Assembly (NCBI RefSeq): GCF_030687535.1
Contig: NZ_CP117437.1
Coordinates: 2,439,501-2,503,500, forward strand
Source: Pseudomonas sp. FP2335
GTDB lineage: Bacteria; Pseudomonadota; Gammaproteobacteria; Pseudomonadales; Pseudomonadaceae
Length of the DNA: 64,000 bases
Direction of reading: 5' to 3'
Shown here one piece after another: positions 25,365 through 35,417 of the stretch. Numbering within the stretch: the stretch's first letter is position 1; every line of letters starts with the position of its first letter. The position numbers were made by a program, and so were the translations under genes. Under the pieces are notes generated by a model. That model was not told the origin of the DNA. It did no database searches and was given only the letters and a program-made list of their open reading frames with translations.

Positions 25365-26144
25365 ATGGGTATCGCTGGAAAAGTTGCGCTGGTCACCGGC
25401 GCCGGGCAGGGCATCGGCCGGGCCATTGCCCTGCGCCTGGCACAGGACGGGGCCGACATCGCCCTGGTGGACATCAACGGCGCCAAGCTCGAAGCCGTTG
25501 CCGCTGAAGTCGTGGGCCTGGGCCGCAAGGCGTCGGTATTCGTCGCCGACGTGTCCAAGCTTGAGCAAGTGGTGGCCGCGGTGGAGCACGCGCACCAGAC
25601 CCTGGGAGGCTTTGACATCATCGTCAACAACGCTGGGGTGGCGCAGATTGATTCGCTGCTGGAGGTCAGCCCGGAGCAGGTCGAGCGCACCTTGGGCATC
25701 AACGTGCAGGGCGTGCTGTGGGGCATCCAGGCCGCCGGCAAGAAATTCAAGGCACTCAAGCAAAAGGGCAAGATCATCAATGCCTGTTCCATCGCAGGCC
25801 ATGAAGGGTTTGCGCTGCTGGGCGTGTACTCGGCGACCAAGTTCGCGGTGCGTGCGCTGACTCAGGCGGCGGCCAAGGAACTGGCGAGCGCGGGGATTAC
25901 CGTGAATGCGTATTGCCCCGGCGTAGTGGGCACGGACATGTGGGTAGAGATCGACAAGCGCATGGCGCAGATCACTGGCGCCGAAGTCGGGGCGACGTAC
26001 AAGAAGTATGTGGATGGCATTGCATTGGGCCGGGCGCAAACGCCAGAGGATGTCGCGGGGTTGGTCTCCTACCTGGCTGGGCCGGACGCGGATTACATGA
26101 CCGGCCAGGCGCCATTGATCGACGGCGGCCTGGTCTACCGTTAA
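25365..26144 (+). CDS. SDR acetoin(diacetyl) reductase / 2,3-butanediol dehydrogenase
   Basis: The protein has 259 residues from ATG 25365, preceded by AGGAG. The NAD-binding motif TGAGQGIG (residues ~11-18), the NNAGV structural motif, and a Ser..Tyr..Lys catalytic set (CSIAGHEGF, then YSATKFAVRAL) are all present. IDGGLVY ends the chain. The order and the ALVDINGAKLEAVAAE region agree with BudC/ButA-type acetoin reductases that interconvert acetoin, diacetyl and 2,3-butanediol with NADH. Location beside acoR-acoABC and the shared TGAGAC dyad support a role feeding butanediol into acetoin cleavage. Confidence 0.85.
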   Translation: MGIAGKVALVTGAGQGIGRAIALRLAQDGADIALVDINGAKLEAVAAEVVGLGRKASVFVADVSKLEQVVAAVEHAHQTLGGFDIIVNNAGVAQIDSLLEVSPEQVERTLGINVQGVLWGIQAAGKKFKALKQKGKIINACSIAGHEGFALLGVYSATKFAVRALTQAAAKELASAGITVNAYCPGVVGTDMWVEIDKRMAQITGAEVGATYKKYVDGIALGRAQTPEDVAGLVSYLAGPDADYMTGQAPLIDGGLVYR

Positions 26145-26165
26145 GCCTCTAGGTGGGCTCGGTCT

Positions 26166-26197
26166 AATGTGGGAGCAGGCAAGCCAGCTCCCACATT
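26166..26197. repeat. REP palindrome (likely terminator)
   Basis: AATGTGGGAGCAGGC and its near complement form a hairpin followed by a T run, between the converging SDR and acoR genes. It probably serves as a two-way terminator. Confidence 0.75.
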
Positions 26198-26211
26198 TTG
26201 ATCCCATTGTG

Positions 26212-28062
<1,851 letters not shown>

Positions 28063-28154
28063 AAGGCCTCCGGTTCTCGATCTTTGTTGTTATGCCCGCC
28101 ATTAAGCGCGCATGCGTCGGGTCGGACAAGCGCGGCCTGACCAACAGCCCGGGA

Positions 28155-28214
28155 TGAGACGCGGCGTCTCAGCAAGCCTGAGACGCGAGCTGCGCGGTGC
28201 AATCTGCCGTCTCA
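28155..28214. promoter_or_regulatory. AcoR upstream activating sites
   Basis: A perfect 17-bp palindrome, TGAGACGC-G-GCGTCTCA (28155-28171), is followed by a second pair of the same arms, TGAGACG (28179-28185) and CGTCTCA (28208-28214). They lie ~70-130 bp upstream of the -24/-12 promoter, the usual distance for an enhancer-binding protein. The same arms occur at 25261-25277. Confidence 0.7.
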
Positions 28215-28282
28215 TTCTGCGGTGGCTTACCGCACCGCCACAACTGCTCTGGATCAAGGCTTTGCCAGGTTTTTTCGCGCCT

Positions 28283-28298
28283 TGGCACAGGCTGTGCT
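28283..28298 (+). promoter_or_regulatory. Sigma-54 (-24/-12) promoter of acoABC
   Basis: TGGCACAGGCTGTGCT has GG (28284-28285) and GC (28296-28297) separated by exactly 10 bp, matching TGGCAC-N5-TTGC with one mismatch. It lies 65-80 bp before the acoA start and downstream of the dyads. Confidence 0.75.
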
Positions 28299-28361
28299 GA
28301 AGGCCCTGTAGCTGAATACCCTCAGCCTTTTGTGTGTCGAGACAACCTGGAGAACAACAAG

Positions 28362-29339
28362 ATGTCCACTCACCTGTCCACCGATCAATTGCTGCATGCC
28401 TACACCGTGATGCGCACCATCCGTGATTTCGAAGAGCGCTTGCACGTGGAATTCGCCACCGGCGAGATCCCCGGTTTCGTGCACCTGTACGCCGGCCAGG
28501 AGGCCAGTGCCGCCGGGGTCATGGCCCACCTCAACGATGAAGATTGCATCGCCTCCAACCACCGTGGTCACGGTCACTGCATCGCCAAGGGCGTGGACGT
28601 GTTCGGCATGATGGCCGAGATCTACGGCAAGAAAACCGGCGTGTGCGGCGGCAAGGGCGGCTCCATGCACATTGCCGACCAGGAGAAGGGCATGCTCGGC
28701 GCCAACGGCATCGTCGGCGCGGGTGCGCCGCTGGCGGCCGGTGCCGCGCTGGCGTCCAAGCTCAAGGGTAGCCAGGGCGTGGCGGTGGCCTTTTTTGGCG
28801 ACGGCGGCTCCAACGAGGGCGCGGTGTTCGAAGCGATGAACCTGGCCGCGATCATGAAGTTGCCATGCCTGTTCGTTGCCGAAAACAACGGTTATGCCGA
28901 GGCCACCGGCTCTGGTTGGTCGGTGGCGTGCAAGGACATCGCCGAGCGTGCCGTGGGCTTTGGCATGCCGGGGGTGATTGTCGATGGCAATGATTTTTTC
29001 GCCGTGCACGCCGCCCTCGGCGTTGCCGTCGAACGTGCGCGCAAGGGCGAGGGGCCAACGTTGGTGGAAGTGAAACTGAGCCGCTTCTACGGCCACTTCG
29101 AAGGCGATGCGCAAACCTATCGCGGCCCCGATGAAGTGAAGAACCTGCGCGACACCGCCGACTGCCTGGCGCTGTTCCGCCAACGCTGCACCGCCGAGGG
29201 CTGGCTGGAAGCAGCGCAATTGGAGCGCATCGACGGCGAAGTCGCGCAACTGATCGAAGACGCCGTGCGTCGCGCCAAGTCCGACCCCAAGCCCCAGGCC
29301 GCCGACCTGCTCAGTGATGTCTACGTCGCCTACCGCTAA
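28362..29339 (+). CDS. acoA: Acetoin dehydrogenase E1 component, alpha subunit
   Basis: The protein has 325 residues from ATG 28362 (MSTHLSTDQLLHAYTVMRTI). The thiamine diphosphate motif begins FFGDGGSNEGAVFEAMNLAA and ends VAENNGY. HRGHGHCIAKG and GGKGGSMHIADQEKGMLGAN are typical of the acetoin/2-oxoacid dehydrogenase alpha subunit. With the beta subunit it cleaves acetoin to acetaldehyde and an acetyl group passed to the lipoyl arm of AcoC. It is the first gene of acoABC, behind a sigma-54 promoter. A longer frame back to 28197 runs through the promoter and is not real. Confidence 0.93.
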   Translation: MSTHLSTDQLLHAYTVMRTIRDFEERLHVEFATGEIPGFVHLYAGQEASAAGVMAHLNDEDCIASNHRGHGHCIAKGVDVFGMMAEIYGKKTGVCGGKGGSMHIADQEKGMLGANGIVGAGAPLAAGAALASKLKGSQGVAVAFFGDGGSNEGAVFEAMNLAAIMKLPCLFVAENNGYAEATGSGWSVACKDIAERAVGFGMPGVIVDGNDFFAVHAALGVAVERARKGEGPTLVEVKLSRFYGHFEGDAQTYRGPDEVKNLRDTADCLALFRQRCTAEGWLEAAQLERIDGEVAQLIEDAVRRAKSDPKPQAADLLSDVYVAYR

Positions 29340-29365
29340 TAACAATAATCCGTGGAGAGAATCTT

Positions 29366-30385
29366 ATGGCTCGCAAAATCAGCTATCAGCAGGCAATCAA
29401 CGAAGCCCTGGCCCAGGAAATGCGCCGTGACAAGAGCGTGTTCATCATCGGCCAGGACGTTTCCGGTGGCACCGGATCGCCCGGCGAACAAGACGCCTGG
29501 GGCGGTGTGCTCGGCGTGACCAAGGGCCTGTACCCGGAATTTCCCGAGCGCGTGCTGGACGCGCCGCTGTCCGAGGTCGGCTACGTTGGCATGGCGGTCG
29601 GCGCCGCCACCCGAGGCATGCGTCCGGTGTGCGAATTGATGTTCGTTGACTTTATCGGTTGCTGCCTCGACCAACTGCTCAACCAGGCGGCCAAATTCCG
29701 CTACATGTTCGGCGGCAAGACCACCACGCCGCTGGTGATCCGCGCCATGTACGGCGCCGGCCTGCGCGCGGCGGCCCAGCATTCGCAGATGCTCACCTCG
29801 ATGTGGACGCACATCCCTGGCCTGAAGGTGGTGTGCCCGGCCACGCCGTATGACGCCAAGGGCATGTTGATCCAGGCAATCCGCGACAACGACCCGGTGA
29901 TCTTCCTTGAGCACAAGATGCTCTACAGCCTGCAAGGTGAAGTCCCGGAAGAGCTCTACACCGTGCCCTTCGGCGAAGCCAACTTTGTACGCGAAGGCAA
30001 GGATGTCACCCTGGTGACCTACGGGCGCATGCTGCATGTCGCCCTGGAAGCCGCGACCAACCTGGCGCGCCAGGGCATCGACTGCGAAGTGCTGGACCTG
30101 CGCACCACCAGCCCGTTGGACGAAGACAGCATCCTCGAAAGCGTGGAAAAAACCGGGCGACTGGTGGTGATCGATGAGTCCAACCCACGCTGTTCCATCG
30201 CTACCGATATCAGCGCGTTGGTGGCGCAGCGCGCGTTTTCTTGCCTGCGTGCGCCGATTGAAATGGTCACCGCGCCGCACACGCCGGTGCCGTTCTCCGA
30301 TGCGCTGGAAGACCTGTACATCCCCAACGCCGCGAAGATCGAAGCCGCCGTGCTGAAGATCGCCGACAAGAGGAATGCCGCATGA
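29366..30385 (+). CDS. acoB: Acetoin dehydrogenase E1 component, beta subunit
   Basis: The protein has 339 residues. It has the transketolase-like pyrimidine-binding fold (DVSGGTGSPGEQDAWGGV, LDAPLSEVGYVGMAVGAA, MFVDFIGCCLDQLLNQAAKF) and the C-terminal transketolase domain (DLRTTSPLDEDSILESVEKT). It forms a heterotetramer with AcoA. The gene starts 26 bp after acoA behind a GGAGAG site and overlaps acoC by 4 bp, so the operon is coupled. Confidence 0.93.
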   Translation: MARKISYQQAINEALAQEMRRDKSVFIIGQDVSGGTGSPGEQDAWGGVLGVTKGLYPEFPERVLDAPLSEVGYVGMAVGAATRGMRPVCELMFVDFIGCCLDQLLNQAAKFRYMFGGKTTTPLVIRAMYGAGLRAAAQHSQMLTSMWTHIPGLKVVCPATPYDAKGMLIQAIRDNDPVIFLEHKMLYSLQGEVPEELYTVPFGEANFVREGKDVTLVTYGRMLHVALEAATNLARQGIDCEVLDLRTTSPLDEDSILESVEKTGRLVVIDESNPRCSIATDISALVAQRAFSCLRAPIEMVTAPHTPVPFSDALEDLYIPNAAKIEAAVLKIADKRNAA

Positions 30386-31485
30386 TCCATACCTTGACCA
30401 TGCCCAAGTGGGGGCTGTCGATGACCGAGGGGCGTATCGACGTCTGGCTCAAGCAACCCGGCGACCGGGTAGAGAAGGGCGAGGAAGTGCTCGATGTGGA
30501 GACCGACAAGATTTCCAGCAGCGTCGAGGCGCCGTTCAGTGGCGTGTTGCGCCGGGTCCTGGCGCTGAGCGACGAGACCTTGCCGGTGGGCGCGTTGCTG
30601 GGGATTGTGGTGGACGGTGACGCCAGCGAAGCGGAGATCGACGCGGTGATCGACAGCTTCAATGCCGGGTTTGTGTCCAATGCGGCCGAGGCCGAAGCGT
30701 CGGGGCCGAGTGCGCAGAAGGTCGAGATCGGCGGGCGCCTGCTGCGTTATCTCGACCTGGGCGAGGGCGGCACGCCGCTGGTGCTGGTGCACGGTTTTGG
30801 CGGCGACCTGAACAACTGGCTGTTCAACCAACCGGCGTTGGCCGCCGAGCGCCGGGTGATCGCCCTGGACTTACCGGGGCACGGAGAGTCGGGCAAGCAG
30901 TTGCACACAGGGGACGCCGAGGAGTTGAGCCAGGCCGTGCTCGACCTGCTCGATCATCTGCGGTTGGACCGCGTGCACCTGGCCGGGCATTCCATGGGCG
31001 GGTTGGTGTCGCTGACGGTTGCCGACCGCGCGCCCGCACGCATTGCCTCGCTGGCGCTGATCGCCAGCGCTGGGTTGGGCACGGACATCAATGGTGAGTA
31101 TCTGCAAGGCTTTGCCGAGGCGAACAATCGCAATGCCCTCAAGCCGCAACTGACTCAACTGTTCAGCGATCCCGCACTGGTGACGCGGCAGATGCTGGAG
31201 GACATGCTCAAGTTCAAGCGTTTGGAAGGGGTGGATCAGGCGTTGCGCCAGCTCAATGGGGCGCTGTTTGAAGGGGGACAGCAACGGCTGGACCTGCGCC
31301 ATGTGGTCGGTCGCCAATCGAGCCTGGTGATCTGGGGCAGTGATGATGCAATCATCCCGGTGCGCCATGCACAGGGGCTGGAGGCGCAGGTGGAAGTGCT
31401 GCCGGGGCAGGGGCATATGGTGCAGTTGGAGGCGGCTGAACAGGTGAACCAGCTTATGGCGACCTTCCTCAAATCCCAAGCCTGA
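30382..31485 (+). CDS. acoC: Acetoin dehydrogenase E2: lipoyl domain fused to alpha/beta hydrolase
   Basis: The protein has 367 residues. Residues 1-80 are a biotinyl/lipoyl domain with the lysine to be lipoylated in VETDKISSSV. From ~115 there is an alpha/beta hydrolase fold with the oxyanion HGFGGD, the nucleophile elbow GHSMGG, a late Asp (IWGSDDAIIP) and His (GQGHMVQLE). This lipoyl-hydrolase fusion is the known form of Pseudomonas AcoC and replaces the classical acyltransferase E2. It transfers the acetyl group to CoA. No E3 (dihydrolipoamide dehydrogenase) or acoX is in the operon, so E3 must be shared. Confidence 0.92.
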   Translation: MIHTLTMPKWGLSMTEGRIDVWLKQPGDRVEKGEEVLDVETDKISSSVEAPFSGVLRRVLALSDETLPVGALLGIVVDGDASEAEIDAVIDSFNAGFVSNAAEAEASGPSAQKVEIGGRLLRYLDLGEGGTPLVLVHGFGGDLNNWLFNQPALAAERRVIALDLPGHGESGKQLHTGDAEELSQAVLDLLDHLRLDRVHLAGHSMGGLVSLTVADRAPARIASLALIASAGLGTDINGEYLQGFAEANNRNALKPQLTQLFSDPALVTRQMLEDMLKFKRLEGVDQALRQLNGALFEGGQQRLDLRHVVGRQSSLVIWGSDDAIIPVRHAQGLEAQVEVLPGQGHMVQLEAAEQVNQLMATFLKSQA

Positions 31486-31496
31486 CAACACTCTAA

Positions 31497-31530
31497 ATGT
31501 GGGAGCAGGCAAGCCAGCTCCCACAGTTTT
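31497..31530. repeat. REP palindrome (likely acoABC terminator)
   Basis: ATGTGGGAGCAGGC / GCCAGCTCCCACA hairpin followed by TTTTT, 12 bp after the acoC stop. It is the same variant as at 26166-26197. Confidence 0.75.
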
Positions 31531-31624
31531 TGACCGTGTTTTAACCTTGGCGCCTTAGGGGTTCACTGGGATGGTGCGCTGAGATGCCACATTGTGGAGG
31601 GCGCATCAGGACACTTGGTCAGCC

Positions 31625-31921
31625 TTATGGCATACAGGACGATGGCAGCGTGAGATGAACCTCGATTCGTCTTGCTGCTTGGACGTAGGCGGCTGCAATC
31701 ATACAGGGATTGGTTGCGGCTATGCACCAGTCCAGATAGGGGGTGGGGTCTATGTATCTGAACGCACTTTGCAAAGGACTGTTATCTCTCTCGAACGCCG
31801 ATTCGCAGAAATATCCCGGGTGAAGCGGCACACCCTGCACCGATAACGCTACTCCTCCAAAGCAGATTGATGCTGCAAGGCACAGCTCACGCAAATTGCG
31901 TCTGCGAATAAATCTCTTCAT
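31625..31921 (-). CDS. Small secreted cysteine-containing protein of unknown function
   Basis: The protein has 98 residues. The N-terminus (MKRFIRRRNLRELCLAASIC) is a positively charged plus hydrophobic leader, followed by FGGVALSVQGVPLHPGYFC, so export with signal cleavage near residue 30 is likely. The mature part has four cysteines (PGYFCESAF, YLDWCIAATNPCM, and the terminal SSCMP), which could form disulfides. Its ATG overlaps the stop of the upstream secreted protein (31918-31921), so the two are translated together. No family is recognised. Confidence 0.5.
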   Translation of the reverse strand: MKRFIRRRNLRELCLAASICFGGVALSVQGVPLHPGYFCESAFERDNSPLQSAFRYIDPTPYLDWCIAATNPCMIAAAYVQAARRIEVHLTLPSSCMP

Positions 31922-33174
31922 GGCAACGTAGCTCCTACCGAATCGAAATTGAGCGCGGCATCGGTCGCGTATCCCACTACATAGGTGCCCGAAGGTGAAA
32001 TGCTATTCAAATAGCTGGTCAGCCCAGGCGTCACCGGCGGTATAGCAACGGTTCCTCCCGAGGGAGTCCAAAAGCACCCGGTCTCGTATTGGCTGGCGTT
32101 CACGCAGTTCAAGGCTACGGTGTTGTTGTTGGCAAAACCCGCGGCACTGATCAGATTGTTACCTTGCAGCGGTTGGATGGACTGGACGGTGAAGGAGTTC
32201 GTAGGGTCTGGCCAGTAAAGAGGCTTCTCGAATCCAGTCGGGTCCTTGCCATACGCCAATACATGCCCAAGATCATTGATTGCCACGGCGTTGTTCAGTG
32301 CATTCAACGGCATCGTCAGGAGCGAAGGGGGGCTGCTTGGCGTGTTCCAGAATGCGGTTTGCCCTGTGTTCGAGGCCGTTCCCGGAAACACGCAGGTACC
32401 GACGAATTGGCCCTGATTATTCATGTCTACGGCAAAGCAGTAAGTGGCTCCTGCCGGTAATGCCGGTACAAGAAGGCTGTATCCTCCACCGCTCCACTTA
32501 GCAACCTTGATAACGGGCGGCCCGTCTGGTCCTGGGCAATTCAACAGAATAAGCGGGCGACCATCGAATAAGGTGTCGGTCAAATCAACTCCCGCGCAAT
32601 TGTCGCCCCAGCCTGACACCCGTTCTGGTGTTGCGCTGCCAGCGGTGTAGGTCACCACCGTTGGGGCTCCGTTTGCGCTCAGGCTTCGCGCCACAACCAC
32701 GCCGTTCTGATTTTGTGCGGTGGGCATCGTTTGTTTGTCAGCCGGGCGCAACAGCGGGAACAGCAAGGTTCCTGGCAGCGGGTTCATAGCTATTGGGGGC
32801 GCGGCTGGCGTAGCCGCGTTCCAAAAAACGGCGTAGAAGATACCGGCGTTGCTCGCGCAGGTGCCCACTATCGAACCATTGTTAGCGATAGCGGATACTT
32901 GGCAGGGTTTTCCTGTGGCCAATGGTGCCAGTTGTTGCTGGGGGCCTCCCAGTGTTGTCGAGTACCATGGTCCGGTGTTGGCACTGGGCGTGGTCGAACT
33001 GCAGCCACCCACGATCTGCCCACTGTCGTTGACTCCAACCGTCTCGCATTGCACTCCGGCGGCATGACCTGAACTGACGTAGGTCGCTGCATTGGCGATC
33101 ACTCCGTGTCCGCACATCACTACGCCAACACTCAACACCATCGGTAGAATCCGTTGTCTGAACGAGCGTTGCAT
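31918..33174 (-). CDS. Secreted HAF-repeat-like protein
   Basis: The protein has 418 residues from ATG 33174 behind AAGGA. The signal peptide runs MQRSFRQRILPMVLSVGVVM and is cleaved near VIANA-AT. The mature protein is low in charge and contains repeated blade-like units with the pattern VNDSGQIVGGC, IANNGSIVGTC, MNNQGQFVGTC, INDLGHVLAYG and ISPSGTYVVGY, which is the HAF extracellular-repeat style (probable beta-propeller). Cysteines follow many repeats. Function is unknown; adhesion or ligand binding outside the cell is an inference. A CTGTCA-N4-TGACAG dyad lies 95-110 bp upstream, shared with the paralog family at 40-44 kb. Confidence 0.7.
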   Translation of the reverse strand: MQRSFRQRILPMVLSVGVVMCGHGVIANAATYVSSGHAAGVQCETVGVNDSGQIVGGCSSTTPSANTGPWYSTTLGGPQQQLAPLATGKPCQVSAIANNGSIVGTCASNAGIFYAVFWNAATPAAPPIAMNPLPGTLLFPLLRPADKQTMPTAQNQNGVVVARSLSANGAPTVVTYTAGSATPERVSGWGDNCAGVDLTDTLFDGRPLILLNCPGPDGPPVIKVAKWSGGGYSLLVPALPAGATYCFAVDMNNQGQFVGTCVFPGTASNTGQTAFWNTPSSPPSLLTMPLNALNNAVAINDLGHVLAYGKDPTGFEKPLYWPDPTNSFTVQSIQPLQGNNLISAAGFANNNTVALNCVNASQYETGCFWTPSGGTVAIPPVTPGLTSYLNSISPSGTYVVGYATDAALNFDSVGATLP

Positions 33175-33204
33175 AATCCGTCCTTCCCTGGCTGAAAGAA
33201 TCAT

Positions 33205-33522
33205 CTACTGAGGGGAAACCCCGCAGTCCCTTCGACGCCAGTAAACGCCCGGATCGAAGGCGGCACAACTGTCACTTCTGACAGGTACAGGACGAGTTGC
33301 CACAAGGCTCGGTGAGTGCCTGGCGGAACCTCTCCACCCACCGCCACAGGTTCGCTTCGAAAACCCGCGAGCCAGCCCTGCAATCCTGCGGGCGACGAAT
33401 GTGGGTGAAGTCGCCGATCGTGTGGCGTACATTGCTTCACGGCTTTTTTTGCGACAACCGGTGCCGCGTTGCGGGGCGACGGCGGTGGGGGCGTCAGCAT
33501 GGCGATCTGAATTGTTTTCCAT
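33205..33522 (-). CDS. Doubtful small ORF resembling Ash/Icd-like proteins
   Basis: The 105-codon frame contains MYATRSATSPTFVARRIAGL, then GFSKRTCGGGWRGSARHSP and RPVPVRSDSCAAFDPG. Arg/Cys/Trp-rich sequences of this kind recur in annotated host cell-division-inhibitor Icd-like or Ash-family ORFs of enteric and Pseudomonas genomes; that similarity is from memory. It lies just upstream of, and on the same strand as, the HAF-repeat gene. The 33269-33284 dyad falls inside it (codons VPVRSDSC). It may be a translated small gene or a repeated non-coding element that happens to be open. Confidence 0.3.
   Translation of the reverse strand: MENNSDRHADAPTAVAPQRGTGCRKKSREAMYATRSATSPTFVARRIAGLARGFSKRTCGGGWRGSARHSPSLVATRPVPVRSDSCAAFDPGVYWRRRDCGVSPQ
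33269..33284. promoter_or_regulatory. Dyad CTGTCA-N4-TGACAG upstream of the secreted protein
   Basis: CTGTCACTTCTGACAG is a perfect 6-4-6 inverted repeat, flanked on the coding (minus) strand by TAC and T (TACCTGTCAGAAGTGACAGT). It matches the boxes at 40420, 42919 and 43636. The distance to the ATG at 33174 is ~95 bp. Confidence 0.5.
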
Positions 33523-33539
33523 TTTCTGGAGTATTTATC

Positions 33540-33950
33540 GTGGCAACAGCGTCTTCTGTGATTGAAATCCCTGTATCGGCCGATCAGGTCTGGCAATTGG
33601 TCGGCGGCTTCAACAGCCTGCCGGACTGGTTGCCGTTGATCGTCAAGAGTGAGCCGAGTGAAGGCGGGCGTCTGCGTCACCTGACGACCGCCGACGGTGG
33701 CGTGATCGTGGAGCGTATGCAGACGTTTGATAACGTCGGGCGTACCTACAGCTACACCATCGAACAATCGCCGTTCCCGGTCAGTGCTTACCTGGCGACG
33801 TTGCAGGTTGAAGCCTTGACTGACGCGTCGGCCAAAGTCACCTGGTCGGGTGTGTTCACGCCGGTGGACGGTGTGACGGATGCCGCGGTGGAAGAGCTGT
33901 TTGCCGGTGTCTACAAGGGTGGGGTTGAGGCGCTGCGGGCGAACTTCTGA
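33540..33950 (+). CDS. SRPBCC (START-like) family protein
   Basis: The protein has 136 residues from a GTG start at 33540, placed 8 bp after GGAG. The START/Bet v1-like fold is recognisable from VIEIPVSADQVWQLVGGFNS, LPDWLPLIVKSEPSEGGRLR and the terminal helix AAVEELFAGVYKGGVEALRA. These proteins have a hydrophobic cavity and bind lipids, polyketides or other small hydrophobic ligands; MxaD-type members are the closest by pattern. No signal peptide. The longer frame to 33297 runs through the upstream Icd-like region and is not credible. Confidence 0.8.
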   Translation: MATASSVIEIPVSADQVWQLVGGFNSLPDWLPLIVKSEPSEGGRLRHLTTADGGVIVERMQTFDNVGRTYSYTIEQSPFPVSAYLATLQVEALTDASAKVTWSGVFTPVDGVTDAAVEELFAGVYKGGVEALRANF

Positions 33951-33977
33951 CCTGATCTAGCTGGCGCTGCAAGTCCA

Positions 33978-34007
33978 ATGTGGGAGCGGGCAAGCCCGCT
34001 CCCACAT
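33978..34007. repeat. REP palindrome
   Basis: ATGTGGGAGCGGGC-AA-GCCCGCTCCCACAT is a perfect 14-2-14 hairpin between the converging SRPBCC and histidine-kinase genes; a probable bidirectional terminator. Confidence 0.85.
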
Positions 34008-34025
34008 GGTTTTGTGGTGCCTGGG

Positions 34026-35417
34026 TTACTCGGGCATGAGCTGCTGCCGGCACTCCAGCACCAACCGCGCACCGCCGCTTTCACTGCTGCCCACTTCCAA
34101 CTTGAACCCGTGCAAGTTGATGATCGCCGCGACAATCGACAAGCCCAAGCCAAACCCGCCTTGCTGGTCATTTTCATCCACGCGATAGAAGCGCTGGAAC
34201 ACCGCGTTGCGTTCGGCAATCGGGATGCCGGGCCCGGAGTCGTGCACTTCGATGCGGGTGCTGCCGGCGTCGTTCAGCGCACGCAAGATCACTTCGCCGC
34301 CTGGCGGGGAGAACTTGATCGAGTTGCTCAGCAGGTTGGCCAGGGCCTCGAACAACAGGGCACGGTCGCCGGTGATCCACGGCAGCGACTCCGGCGTATC
34401 GAGCACCAGTTGCAGCTCGCCTTCTTCGGCCAGCGGCAGGTAGAAGTCATGCAGTTCGCGCAGCAGCGGCAGCGGGTCCATCACCAGGAAGCCCGAGCGG
34501 CGCTGGTGGTCTTCCAGCTCCGAGATGCGCAGCAAGCCGCGAAAGCGCGCCATCAGGGTGTCGGTTTCCGTGATCGCATCGTCCAGTTTTACCGCGTAGT
34601 TGGAGTCCTGTTCGGCCTCTTGGCGGATGCGATAAAGCTGCGCACGCAGGCGGGTCAGCGGGGTGCGCAGGTCGTGGGCGATGTTGTCGCACACGCCCTT
34701 GACCTCGTTCATCAGCTTTTCGATGCGATCGAGCATGGCGTTGACAATGGCGGCAAGCATGTCCAGTTCGTCACGCCGATTCGACAGCGGCAGGCGGTGG
34801 GTCAGGTCGCCGGCGACGATGGCCTCGGCGCTGGCCTGAATGCCGCGAATGCGCCGCAACGGGCGGCGGCGCAGCAGGTGCCAGCCAGCGGCACCGGGGA
34901 TGATGGTCAACGACAGCGCCCATAGCAGCGCATGCCAGATGATCCGGGTCACGCCAAACAGCGAACCATTGGCGCGCACCAGCACCAGCCAGCGGCCGTC
35001 GTCGGTGTGGGTGGCGACGGCGTCGCAGCTGTCCTTGGGCAACTTGGGGTCGTTGGAGTCGACGCAGTTGGCCAGGGTGTGGATCTTGCCGTCCAGCGGC
35101 AGGTCGGGCGGCACGGCGCGTATCGGGCCGCTGAGCGGGTTGAATTGCTCGTCGAACAGGCCGTAGGCGTCCACGCCCTTCATGTCGAAGGTCATGCTGG
35201 TGGTCAGCGCTTCCACCAGTTCCTCACCGTCGAAGCGCTGGAACAGGTGCTGGCGTTGCATCAGCGAGTGGCGCGACAAGTCGCTCAGGTAACCGGACAC
35301 TTCGTAATACAGCACCCCCATGAGGATGCAACTCCAGGCCACGAACAGCGAGCTGTACAGCGCCAGCAAGCGGCTGCTGGACGAGCGCCAGCCCTTAGAG
35401 GGGTTCAGCAATGACAT
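34026..35417 (-). CDS. Two-component sensor histidine kinase
   Basis: The protein has 463 residues. TM1 is near residues 17-40 (LLALYSSLFVAWSCILMGV), then a ~130-residue periplasmic sensor, TM2 near 170-190, and HAMP (GIQASAEAIVAGDLTHRLPL). HisKA follows with phospho-acceptor AHDLRTPLTRLRAQL. The HATPase region has the N box ALANLLSNSIKFSPPGGEV, G1 DSGPGIP and G2 GFGLGLSIVAAI. It should autophosphorylate on its His and pass phosphate to the response regulator encoded just upstream. The start overlaps that gene by 23 bp. The signal is unknown. Confidence 0.92.
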   Translation of the reverse strand: MSLLNPSKGWRSSSSRLLALYSSLFVAWSCILMGVLYYEVSGYLSDLSRHSLMQRQHLFQRFDGEELVEALTTSMTFDMKGVDAYGLFDEQFNPLSGPIRAVPPDLPLDGKIHTLANCVDSNDPKLPKDSCDAVATHTDDGRWLVLVRANGSLFGVTRIIWHALLWALSLTIIPGAAGWHLLRRRPLRRIRGIQASAEAIVAGDLTHRLPLSNRRDELDMLAAIVNAMLDRIEKLMNEVKGVCDNIAHDLRTPLTRLRAQLYRIRQEAEQDSNYAVKLDDAITETDTLMARFRGLLRISELEDHQRRSGFLVMDPLPLLRELHDFYLPLAEEGELQLVLDTPESLPWITGDRALLFEALANLLSNSIKFSPPGGEVILRALNDAGSTRIEVHDSGPGIPIAERNAVFQRFYRVDENDQQGGFGLGLSIVAAIINLHGFKLEVGSSESGGARLVLECRQQLMPE

